A stretch of DNA of 64,000 nucleotides from Neobacillus niacini (GTDB lineage: Bacteria; Bacillota; Bacilli; Bacillales; Cytobacillaceae). The notes under the pieces are model-generated. The model was not told the origin of the DNA and searched no databases. It saw nothing but the letters and a program-made list of their open reading frames with translations. Below, piece by piece: positions 57,293-64,000 of the stretch. Positions within the stretch are counted from its first letter, which is position 1. Every line of letters begins with the position of its first letter. The position numbers and the translations under genes are program-made. The stretch covers positions 1-64,000 of the forward strand of contig NZ_JAMBOB010000001.1 of NCBI RefSeq assembly GCF_023715415.1, given 5' to 3'.

Positions 57293-58237
57293 TTAACTTT
57301 CATAATGGACCCACTTTTTAGCTAATAAAAATAGTAATCCAGTAAATGCTGCAATGACTGCTAATAGAATCCATGCCATCGCAGAAGCATAACCCATTTG
57401 AAACTCAGTAAAAGCTTTAATATAAAGATAAAGATTATAGAATAATGTAGAATCCAAAGGTCCCCCTGTTTGACCTCCAATTATGTAGGCAGGTGTAAAA
57501 GCCTGGAAAGCATTGATTAATTGCATGACAAGATTAAAGAAAATAATTGGGGTTAACATAGGAATCGTAATCTTAAATAATTTTGTAAATCTACCTGCAC
57601 CATCAATTGAAGCTGATTCATACAGGTCAGTTGGAATTTGTTTTAATCCTGCTAGAAAGATAACCATTGGAGAACCAAATTGCCATGCTAGTAAAATAAT
57701 AAGGGTATAAAGTGAAGTCGATGGATCTGCTACCCAGCTATTTGGAGCAATACCGAAAATCGATAGAAATTCATTAATAATTCCATCCATTCCAAAAAGT
57801 TGCTTCCATAAAATTGCAATCGCTAAACTTGGTCCTAGTAAAGAAGGTACATAATAAATGGCTCGGAACCCCGATAATCCTCGAACACCTCTATTTAATA
57901 CTACCGCAAGACCAAAGGCCATAATTAATTGTAAAGGCACTCCAATAAATACATATTTAAGTGTAACTTTTAAAGATTGGGTGAATCTTAGATCCGAAGT
58001 TAAGAGATTAATATAATTGTCAAAACCAGTCCATTTTGGCATATTAAACATGTCATAATGTGTAAAAGACAAGTACATGGAGGCAATCATTGGGATTAAA
58101 CTGAGTACAATTAACCCGATCAGCCACGGAGTTAGGAACAGCAGGGCAACTTTGTTTTTATTCCACAATCTCCTTCCAGCACTTTCTTTCTTAACATTAA
58201 GCAACGCGGACTCTCGTTCTAAAGCTTCTGCTTGCAA
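57293..58237 (-). CDS. Carbohydrate ABC permease (MalF type)
   Basis: A 314-residue, six-helix CUT1 subunit with a cytoplasmic N-terminus of about 30 residues. The EAA-type loop is DLYESASIDGAGRFTKLFKI. The start is TTG 58237 with GGGGGG 8 nt before it. It is separated from the binding-protein gene by a 178-bp gap with an intercistronic hairpin. Confidence 0.95.
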   Translation of the reverse strand: MQAEALERESALLNVKKESAGRRLWNKNKVALLFLTPWLIGLIVLSLIPMIASMYLSFTHYDMFNMPKWTGFDNYINLLTSDLRFTQSLKVTLKYVFIGVPLQLIMAFGLAVVLNRGVRGLSGFRAIYYVPSLLGPSLAIAILWKQLFGMDGIINEFLSIFGIAPNSWVADPSTSLYTLIILLAWQFGSPMVIFLAGLKQIPTDLYESASIDGAGRFTKLFKITIPMLTPIIFFNLVMQLINAFQAFTPAYIIGGQTGGPLDSTLFYNLYLYIKAFTEFQMGYASAMAWILLAVIAAFTGLLFLLAKKWVHYES

Positions 58238-58299
58238 CTTTGAATCCCCCCTATTTAAATTTCATTTTCGCATGGGTTCTTTATGGGTATGAAGAGTAT

Positions 58300-58329
58300 G
58301 AGGGTGAAACCATATCACTTTTCACCCTC
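58300..58329 (-). terminator. Intercistronic hairpin between binding protein and permeases
   Basis: 10-bp stem GAGGGTGAAA / TTTCACCCTC without a T run on the - strand. Such stem-loops after solute-binding-protein genes commonly protect that part of the mRNA and keep the binding protein in excess. Confidence 0.55.
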
Positions 58330-58414
58330 ACTATTTAATTGGCCATCTTAAACTGACTGTTCATTTCTGTCCTAATCAACAGGGTAAAAAGCCCACAATG
58401 ACCTTTAACACATC

Positions 58415-59755
58415 CTACTTATTAAGAGCTTGTTTAGCCTCTTGGAAAAATCCTTCTGCAGCTTTATCGATTGACATTTTACCAAAGGCTACATTTTGTG
58501 CATAACGCTTATAAATGGATAAAACTTCAACAGAACCTTGTGGACGAATTGTTGTTGTTGGAATATCCTTCTGTACTTCTTCCATAACTTTAATAGCTTT
58601 AACATCGAGTGGATCTAGTACAGTTTCTAAGTTATCTCGTACAGGCTGTGTTCCAGGAATTCCATTTTCAGCCTTATAAATTTTTGTTGCTTCTAAATCA
58701 TTTACAAAATAGTTGATTAACTTAGCAGCTTCTTCTTTAACTTCAGATTTCTTGCTCATAACAATTGCAGGGACTTGCAGCTGTTCTCCACCTTTATTCT
58801 TACCATTATCCATTGTTGGATAACGCATAATATCCAATTCATTTCCACTTAAATATTTTGCAAATACTTTCGCCTGGTTAAAAGGACGTTCAATAAATAC
58901 TGCTTTTCCAGTTGCAAAGAAATTACTCTGATCAGGTGTAGTAGACTGTTCAGCACTTACTTGTCCTGAAGGAATAACACCTGCTTTTCTGAGATCATCC
59001 CAGTATGTCCAATAGCTTTTCAAATCTGCTTCAGTAAATCCTAAACTCTTACCATCTTCTGATAGGAAAGATCCGCCTTTTTGTCTTGCCCACATTTCAA
59101 TACCATGCTCAATTGAAGTTGGGTCACCACTTATGGCATATTCGCCTTTTGGTAATTTTTCCTGAATTTTTTTCGTATAATCCGCAAATTCCTCATAAGT
59201 AATACCACTCTTTGGTGAATCAATTCCTAAATCTTTGAGTTTAGAAGTGTTAAAAATCATCGATTCGATTGTGACACCTTTTGCTAATGCGTAAAGATTG
59301 TCTTTATATTTCCCAGCGTCAATAACTGCTTTATCCCAGCCTTCTGTGTTAATCGTTCCGTCTTTAACATATGAATCCAGGGGCTCAATGACGTTTTTAG
59401 AGAAATATTCATTACCATAAAGTAATAATTGAAGACCGAAAATATCTGGAAGGTTTCCGCCTGCTGCTTGAGTTGATAGTTTTGTCCAATAATCATTCCA
59501 GCTCGAAGGTTCTCTTATAATCTTTACATTTGGGTTCTCTTTTTCATAAATATCAAGAATTTGATTATAAACTTTATCGCGTTCTGGATTACCCCACCAA
59601 GCAAATCGTATTTCAACATTCTTCGATTCATTCTTTTCTGTTGTTTTGCCAGAGTTCTTTTCAGCTGGTTCCGAATTTGTATTACTACTACAAGCAGCAA
59701 CTGTGAAACTTAATAACAGAATTAGGAATACCGATAGTAAGCGTCTCAACTTCAT
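58415..59755 (-). CDS. Lipoprotein solute-binding protein of CUT1 importer
   Basis: A 446-residue MalE-type binding protein. Lipobox TVAAC (Cys22), a Ser/Asn/Lys linker, then EIRFAWWGNPERDKVYNQIL and the sugar-binding AAGGNLPDIFG (about 97-107), and EEAAKLINYFVNDLEATKIY. It is highly similar to the lipoprotein at 62061 (by eye roughly two thirds identical), so the two bind the same or very similar ligand. First gene of the RraA/DUF296/SDR operon. ATG after AAGGGGGCTTTTAATC. Ligand is inferred only. Confidence 0.94.
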   Translation of the reverse strand: MKLRRLLSVFLILLLSFTVAACSSNTNSEPAEKNSGKTTEKNESKNVEIRFAWWGNPERDKVYNQILDIYEKENPNVKIIREPSSWNDYWTKLSTQAAGGNLPDIFGLQLLLYGNEYFSKNVIEPLDSYVKDGTINTEGWDKAVIDAGKYKDNLYALAKGVTIESMIFNTSKLKDLGIDSPKSGITYEEFADYTKKIQEKLPKGEYAISGDPTSIEHGIEMWARQKGGSFLSEDGKSLGFTEADLKSYWTYWDDLRKAGVIPSGQVSAEQSTTPDQSNFFATGKAVFIERPFNQAKVFAKYLSGNELDIMRYPTMDNGKNKGGEQLQVPAIVMSKKSEVKEEAAKLINYFVNDLEATKIYKAENGIPGTQPVRDNLETVLDPLDVKAIKVMEEVQKDIPTTTIRPQGSVEVLSIYKRYAQNVAFGKMSIDKAAEGFFQEAKQALNK

Positions 59756-60081
59756 TGATTAAAAGCCCCCTTGTAATTATGTTTAGAATTTTTATCGAGA
59801 TAAAGCGTTTTCATTATCAAACTGATTAAAGAGCCCCCTTTTTTCGAGTTTTATTGCTTTACCACTTCCTGATTCCTACTAAACTAGCAGAGCAGGTAAT
59901 AAAACACTTTCATTGCTAATTAAAGAATTGACAGCCAGTCCCAACATTCGTTAATTGGTTCACTCATCAATTCATCAACCTTTAATCATATTCTAAATTG
60001 ATGTATAAAACATGTCAATAATAAATTTTAGAATATTTATACTTTTTCAAATCGTTCATTACATAAACAGGTAGTTTAATT
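59756..60081. other. Intergenic promoter region of the binding-protein operon
   Basis: Includes a near-repeat of the initiation region: GGGGGCTTTTAATCA (59757-59771) and GGGGGCTCTTTAATCA (59824-59840), both read on the - strand. Further upstream, a weaker GGTT...AACC arrangement near 59970-60000 resembles GntR half sites. No gene is visible. Confidence 0.4.
59800..59813 (-). promoter_or_regulatory. cre-like CcpA box upstream of the 58415 operon
   Basis: ATAAAGCGTTTTCA matches TGWNANCGNTNWCA at 12 of 14 positions, 45 bp upstream of the solute-binding-protein start. Catabolite repression is inferred. Confidence 0.5.
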
Positions 60082-60132
60082 AAAAAAGAATCTATTAACA
60101 TAGACATCATTCTATGGACTAGATCCTTTTTT
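60082..60132 (-). terminator. Terminator after the YesL-type gene
   Basis: A two-part stem: AAAAAAG(A)ATCTA with TAGAT(C)CTTTTTT, and inside it CATAG/CTATG. On the - strand it ends in TTCTTTTTT. It lies just after the stop at 60142. Confidence 0.75.
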
Positions 60133-60141
60133 CGAGATACC

Positions 60142-60780
60142 TTAATGGTGTTTGCTAAGATTTTCTTGTTTTCTATCAATTTTTCGGAAGCTAATGGAAG
60201 CGCCCCACATTAAAATAATCGAAAATACACTTATAGAAAAGAACGGGAGAAGACCAGGAATGGATAGTAAAATAATGCAAAATAAAATAAGAAGAATAAG
60301 CATCACAAATGTAACAGGAAGATTAAGTGTTCCAATATATAGAGCATTTTTAAAGTATTGCAAAAACTTTAAATCAAAATGAACGTATACAGGAAAAAGA
60401 TAAAGGAATGTAATTAAATAGAAAACGGCAATGATAAAGAAAGGAATAGACATTATGTATTGAGCTGTACCGCCAATATAGAAGATAAACTTTAAATCTA
60501 AGTATAATACGAGACCAATCACTGTCATGAAAAAGCCAATTATATTAGACTTAATGAATTCTTTTTTATATGAATCAAAAAATGTTTGAAAGATTGGAGT
60601 ATCTATTTCTTTAAGGTTCCACTTTCTGATTACTGCAAATAGGCCTACTGTTGCAGGCATTATTCCTAGAATTACGATTCCAGTTAAAGTGAACAAAATC
60701 CATAATATATTTACATAAGCAATCTTCAAAATCCATTTACATACTGTATAAACAGTGCCTGTCACTCCATTAAATTCCAA
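60142..60780 (-). CDS. YesL/DUF624 family membrane protein
   Basis: Four or five membrane helices (for example LKIAYVNILWILFTLTGIVI and YIMSIPFFIIAVFYLITFLY), ~212 residues, DUF624/YesL-like and similar to the protein at 33100. TTG 60780 (MEFNGVTG) is favoured over GTG 60789, because AGAGGTG is 6 nt before the TTG and covers the GTG. It follows the 60884 gene by about 100 bp and may be co-transcribed. Role unknown. Confidence 0.75.
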   Translation of the reverse strand: MEFNGVTGTVYTVCKWILKIAYVNILWILFTLTGIVILGIMPATVGLFAVIRKWNLKEIDTPIFQTFFDSYKKEFIKSNIIGFFMTVIGLVLYLDLKFIFYIGGTAQYIMSIPFFIIAVFYLITFLYLFPVYVHFDLKFLQYFKNALYIGTLNLPVTFVMLILLILFCIILLSIPGLLPFFSISVFSIILMWGASISFRKIDRKQENLSKHH

Positions 60781-60883
60781 GTAATTCACCTCTTCGACAG
60801 TATTATTTGAAAACTAACAAGATTAAGAATATTCATCACAAAATTTTTTAGAGTATTATAATTGTCGTCCTTAAAGACCACTA

Positions 60884-61561
60884 TCATTTTGTTATTTGGT
60901 TCTGGGAATATTTCTGAACATCCATCTTTATTATAGAATCACTATGACAGTCACATTTTTCATCTGCACATTCTTTAAATTTTAATAAATATGGTTTTAA
61001 AATAACTGGTTCACTAAATATTTTGCTTGTAAAGTATCCGTTCGTACTGTCGTAATTGTTTACCACTAGATTTGTAAATAACTGCTCCATGTCATCTTCT
61101 ACTATTTCCATATGATTAAAAAACTTCGGAGAACCAAATGCTGGACTAAACATTTCTCCAATATAAAAAATAGTTGCATCGAAAAGATGGTGGAGAGCTC
61201 TTGTTACTTCGTATGATGGACAGTAAAAAGAATTAGCAGGAAGTGGTGCCCCAATAATCATCAATCGTATATTACGGCCTTCGGCACTAAAACGTATGGC
61301 AGTTTCATATGCAGTTTCTACAACAACACCCTTTGGACTTTTCTCCCATCTCATATTTACAAAATCCTCATAGCCTTCAGTCGCAAATAATAGAGAATCT
61401 GAGATATTACAATTTTCCTTTAATCCAAGCTGTAATCCCAACTTCCCATTACCAGCAAATACCTCAACAACATCTTCCAGAGGTATTCCCTTCCTCTTTA
61501 AGTATTCACTTACTCCCTCAACAAAGTCATCTGTTAAATTAATATAAGATTGATAGGTCAT
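60884..61561 (-). CDS. Unknown protein with methyltransferase-like motif (225 aa)
   Basis: Not recognised with certainty. VVEVFAGNGKLGLQLGL (31-47) is the classic SAM-binding motif I of class I methyltransferases. However, the usual later motifs are not obvious, and the C-terminus has a Cys-rich tail (CADEKCDCHSD). RBS AGGAGG with 5-nt spacing makes translation sure. It diverges from the binding-protein/RraA pair at 62061, and a cre-like box sits ahead of it. A degenerate methyltransferase or sugar-sensing protein is possible; no function is claimed. Confidence 0.55.
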   Translation of the reverse strand: MTYQSYINLTDDFVEGVSEYLKRKGIPLEDVVEVFAGNGKLGLQLGLKENCNISDSLLFATEGYEDFVNMRWEKSPKGVVVETAYETAIRFSAEGRNIRLMIIGAPLPANSFYCPSYEVTRALHHLFDATIFYIGEMFSPAFGSPKFFNHMEIVEDDMEQLFTNLVVNNYDSTNGYFTSKIFSEPVILKPYLLKFKECADEKCDCHSDSIIKMDVQKYSQNQITK

Positions 61562-61652
61562 TATTTCCTCCTAGTAGTTTACGGGTAATGGTAAAGTGTA
61601 TCACTACCCAAAATTGATTAGTGGTGACGGTTACAAAAAATTACTCAATAAA

Positions 61653-61666
61653 TCTAAGCGTTTTCA
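61653..61666 (-). promoter_or_regulatory. cre-like CcpA box upstream of the 60884 gene
   Basis: TCTAAGCGTTTTCA matches TGWNANCGNTNWCA at 13 of 14 positions and is 92 bp upstream of the start. Confidence 0.5.
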
Positions 61667-61857
61667 AAAGTTTGTTCATTCGACAAACTAAGTACAAATA
61701 TATTATAAGGGTTATTTTCTTCGCAATCAAGATGGTTATTTTAATATACGGGGAACGGAAATAAGAAGGCAATAAGAGAACATTTAAGGAATAAGGAAAA
61801 AGTAATATTTTATATTATAAAACTATTCCATATCTTCAGAAAATTTTATACAAATTA

Positions 61858-61886
61858 TTGACAGTCTTGTTTTAACATACTAATAT
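61858..61886 (+). promoter_or_regulatory. Sigma-A promoter for the 62061 transcript
   Basis: TTGACA (61858-61863) is separated by exactly 17 bp from TAATAT (61881-61886). Its expected start falls about 61893, on the GntR-type palindrome. Confidence 0.8.
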
Positions 61887-61892
61887 TTAGTT

Positions 61893-61906
61893 ATTGGTCA
61901 ACCAAT
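61893..61906. promoter_or_regulatory. Palindromic operator ATTGGTCAACCAAT
   Basis: Identical to the 14 bp at 53372. It covers the predicted transcription start of the downstream promoter, ideal for repression. A second degenerate copy (TTGGTTGATGACC, 61918-61930) follows within 12 bp. Confidence 0.7.
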
Positions 61907-61942
61907 CAATGAATCAATTGGTTGATGACCTTCACATCATTA

Positions 61943-61956
61943 TGAAAGCGTTTTTA
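61943..61956 (+). promoter_or_regulatory. cre-like CcpA box downstream of the promoter
   Basis: TGAAAGCGTTTTTA matches TGWNANCGNTNWCA at 13 of 14 positions. It lies about 50 bp after the predicted start, as in roadblock-type catabolite repression. Confidence 0.6.
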
Positions 61957-62060
61957 TTTTAACCGCTTCATAAAATAACGCATGGAGCAGATGAGGAGGA
62001 AGTATATTAGTAGATTCTTTGTTTTGGTTCTAAAAATTATTTATGGAGGATGGTGGCTTA

Positions 62061-63395
62061 ATGTATAAAATGAGACGTTTTTTTTCGGTCCTATTGATTT
62101 TGTTGTTAAGTTTCTCATTAGCAGCATGTAACAGTGATGCTGGAACTGAAGCTAAAAATACGGATAAAGGTGAAAAAAAGAGTGGTGAAAAAGTAGAAAT
62201 CCGGTTCGCCTGGTGGGGAAGTTCTGAACGGGATAAAAAGTATAATGAAATCCTGGATTTATATGAAGAGCAGAATCCAAATGTAAAAGTTATCAGAGAA
62301 CCTACAAGCTGGAATGATTATTGGACGAAGCTTGCAACTCAAGCTGCAGGTGGTAACCTGCCGGATGTTTTTGGCCTTCATTTAAATCTTTATGGAGGTG
62401 AATATTTCACAAAAAATGTTCTGGAACCGCTTGATACATATGTAAAAAGTGGAACCATCAGCACAGAAGGATGGGATCAGTCTGTTCTCGATGCAGGGAA
62501 ATATAAAGGTAATTTATATGCTCTAGCAAAAGGTGTAACTGTCGCAACTTATGTTACAAATATGAGCAAAATTGAGAGACTGGGCATAGAGCCGCCAAAA
62601 GCTGATATAACCTATGATGAGTTCAAAGAGTATGCTCTAAAGATTAGAGCAAAACTACCAAAAGGTGAATATGTATTGGGAGACGATCCTACTGCACTTG
62701 AGCATGGTCTTGAAGATTGGTCAAGAACAAGAGGTGGTTCATTTTTAACAGAGGATGGATCGGACCTTGGATTTACTAAGGAACTTCTCACTGAGTACTG
62801 GACATATTGGTATGAGCTCAGGAAAGCTGGCATAATTCCTCCTGCTCAATTGAGTGCTGAACAAAAAGGCTTAACAGATGAAGCTAGTTTATTCGGAACC
62901 GGGAAAGCAGTGTTCATTGATCGACCATTAAATCAGGCAAAATTATTTGCTAAATTGGTAGGCGAAGATCAACTGGTTGTATTGAGCCAACCAAGACTGG
63001 CAAATGGAAAAAACAAGAGAGGTGAACAACTCCAACTTCCGGCAATCGTAATGAGTAAAAATTCAAAAGTTAAAGAAGAAGCTGCAAAATTACTCAGCTG
63101 GTTTGTCAATGACTTAGAAGCTACAAAAATTTATAAGGCTGAAAATGGTATTCCTGGGACAGCTCCAGTCCGTGAAAATCTGAAACCTGTACTTGATCCG
63201 ATAGATGCAAAAGCAATAGAAGTAATGGAAAATATTACGAAGGATTCTCCTCCGACTACCCTTCGTCCAAGCGGCGCTGTTGAAGTGTTGTCAATCTATT
63301 TCCGATATGCCGAAATGGTCGCTTTTGAACAATTATCAATCAAAGATGCAGTAGATCAATTCTTTACGGAAGCACAAAAAGCATTGAATAAGTAG
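62061..63395 (+). CDS. Lipoprotein solute-binding protein, paralogue of 58415
   Basis: A 444-residue MalE-type binding protein. Signal peptide with lipobox SLAAC (Cys23 from this start), then EIRFAWWGSSERDKKYNEIL and AAGGNLPDVFG, with the same helix order and C-terminal DQFFTEAQKALNK as its paralogue at 58415. ATG 62061 is chosen over 62043, whose GGAGG belongs to the Shine-Dalgarno for this start. It has no permease partner inside the window and is followed after 36 bp by an RraA gene. Confidence 0.93.
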   Translation: MYKMRRFFSVLLILLLSFSLAACNSDAGTEAKNTDKGEKKSGEKVEIRFAWWGSSERDKKYNEILDLYEEQNPNVKVIREPTSWNDYWTKLATQAAGGNLPDVFGLHLNLYGGEYFTKNVLEPLDTYVKSGTISTEGWDQSVLDAGKYKGNLYALAKGVTVATYVTNMSKIERLGIEPPKADITYDEFKEYALKIRAKLPKGEYVLGDDPTALEHGLEDWSRTRGGSFLTEDGSDLGFTKELLTEYWTYWYELRKAGIIPPAQLSAEQKGLTDEASLFGTGKAVFIDRPLNQAKLFAKLVGEDQLVVLSQPRLANGKNKRGEQLQLPAIVMSKNSKVKEEAAKLLSWFVNDLEATKIYKAENGIPGTAPVRENLKPVLDPIDAKAIEVMENITKDSPPTTLRPSGAVEVLSIYFRYAEMVAFEQLSIKDAVDQFFTEAQKALNK

Positions 63396-63431
63396 TCTAT
63401 TCTAAAACATATTGAGGGAGAGAATAATATA

Positions 63432-64000
63432 ATGGAATACAGAGACCAACATTTGTTAGAAGAAATTAGAAAATGCCGCTTAGCAGATTTATCAGATGGA
63501 ATGGATGCATTAGGTTTAGTAAATAAAGGATCTATGTCAACAGATATGCGCCCACTTCGCCCTGGCATCTCATTTGCTGGGTACGCTTGGACAGTTAAGT
63601 TATCTAATAGTAATCAAGGATTCAAGCCAAGTGAAACAGTTGAGGAATATATAGAACAAAACAGAAAACAATGCAGAGAAATTTATTCTTTTGTAGGTGT
63701 AATGAAAGATGAGGATGTAACAGACCATGTATTAGTGGTTGATATGGATGGATACCCAGGCGGACTTCTTGGCTCCGAAAATATGATGAAGTTTCACTAT
63801 TGGGGCATGGCTGGCGCTGTCATCGATGGCGGATGCCGTGACTCTTATGAGTGTAATTTAGAAAATGTGAATGTATTCAGTACGAAACGTACCTACCACC
63901 ATGTATCAGGCCGAATGAAACTTGACGGCGTAAAAATTCCTGTAAATTGCGCAGGGGTAACAGTAAACCCTGGTGACATTGTCTGTGGGGATGATGATGG
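63432..64000 (+). CDS. RraA-superfamily aldolase, partial (runs off window)
   Basis: The first ~190 residues of a protein very similar to the one at 54385. Conserved LLEEIRKCRLADLSDGMDAL and the active-site GGCRDSYECN, then VNCAGVTVNPGDIVCGDDDG up to the window edge. RBS GAGGGAGAG before ATG 63432. It directly follows the binding-protein gene (36 bp). The rest lies beyond 64000. Confidence 0.88.
   Translation, partial: MEYRDQHLLEEIRKCRLADLSDGMDALGLVNKGSMSTDMRPLRPGISFAGYAWTVKLSNSNQGFKPSETVEEYIEQNRKQCREIYSFVGVMKDEDVTDHVLVVDMDGYPGGLLGSENMMKFHYWGMAGAVIDGGCRDSYECNLENVNVFSTKRTYHHVSGRMKLDGVKIPVNCAGVTVNPGDIVCGDDD

Overview
The window looks like a chromosomal stretch of a low-GC, spore-former-type Firmicute of the family Bacillaceae (Bacillus/Neobacillus-like). 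The evidence is AT-rich DNA, strong AGGAGG-type ribosome binding sites, frequent TTG and GTG starts, many LplABC/YtcP-type sugar transporters, YesN- and YesL-type proteins, GntR/FCD regulators, CcpA (cre)-like boxes and a CBS-PAS sigma-54 activator. No rRNA, tRNA, CRISPR array, prophage or intact transposon was seen. The only mobile-element trace is a decayed IS21-type istB.

Layout. 0.1-10 kb holds housekeeping and stress genes: katG, small unknowns, a STAND ATPase with a C-terminal helix-turn-helix, a UlaG-like metallo-beta-lactamase-fold hydrolase, a thiolase and a Sel1-repeat protein. 10-28 kb is a polysaccharide/uronate block: intracellular GH115 plus an SGNH esterase, two distantly related GH67-like proteins, a YesN-type regulator, an LplABC-type importer and an enolase-superfamily acid-sugar dehydratase. 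28-33 kb has a sigma-54 activator that divides a perfect -24/-12 promoter from an alcohol dehydrogenase plus methylmalonate-semialdehyde dehydrogenase operon. 33-41 kb is a GntR-led operon with two Gfo/Idh/MocA oxidoreductases, a second LplABC importer and a YesL protein, preceded by a permease remnant. 41-48 kb is mixed: a Tat-exported PhoX-like protein, membrane proteins, a bile-acid/Na+ symporter-family carrier, a PrpE-like phosphatase, an istB remnant and an AEC carrier.

48-54 kb is a sugar-acid operon under a GntR/FadR-type regulator: Fe-alcohol dehydrogenase, split UxaA-type dehydratase, KdaD/AraD1-type 2-keto-3-deoxy-acid dehydratase and alpha-ketoglutarate-semialdehyde dehydrogenase. 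Together these read as a non-phosphorylating (Weimberg-like) route to alpha-ketoglutarate. 54-60 kb is an ABC importer transcribed with an SDR dehydrogenase, a PPC/DUF296 protein and an RraA-type aldolase. At 62-64 kb a divergent paralogous pair (solute-binding protein plus RraA) runs off the window edge.

The most connected observation is a perfect 14-bp palindrome, ATTGGTCAACCAAT. It occurs just upstream of the Fe-ADH/UxaA operon and exactly at the predicted start of the 62-kb transcript, and a partial copy lies upstream of the GntR gene. This suggests one regulator joins the UxaA/KdaD route and the RraA/DUF296/SDR importers into one acid-sugar catabolic system. All substrates are inferred; none is shown by sequence alone. 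No transporter ATPase gene is present, so four importers probably share an MsmX-like ATPase encoded elsewhere.
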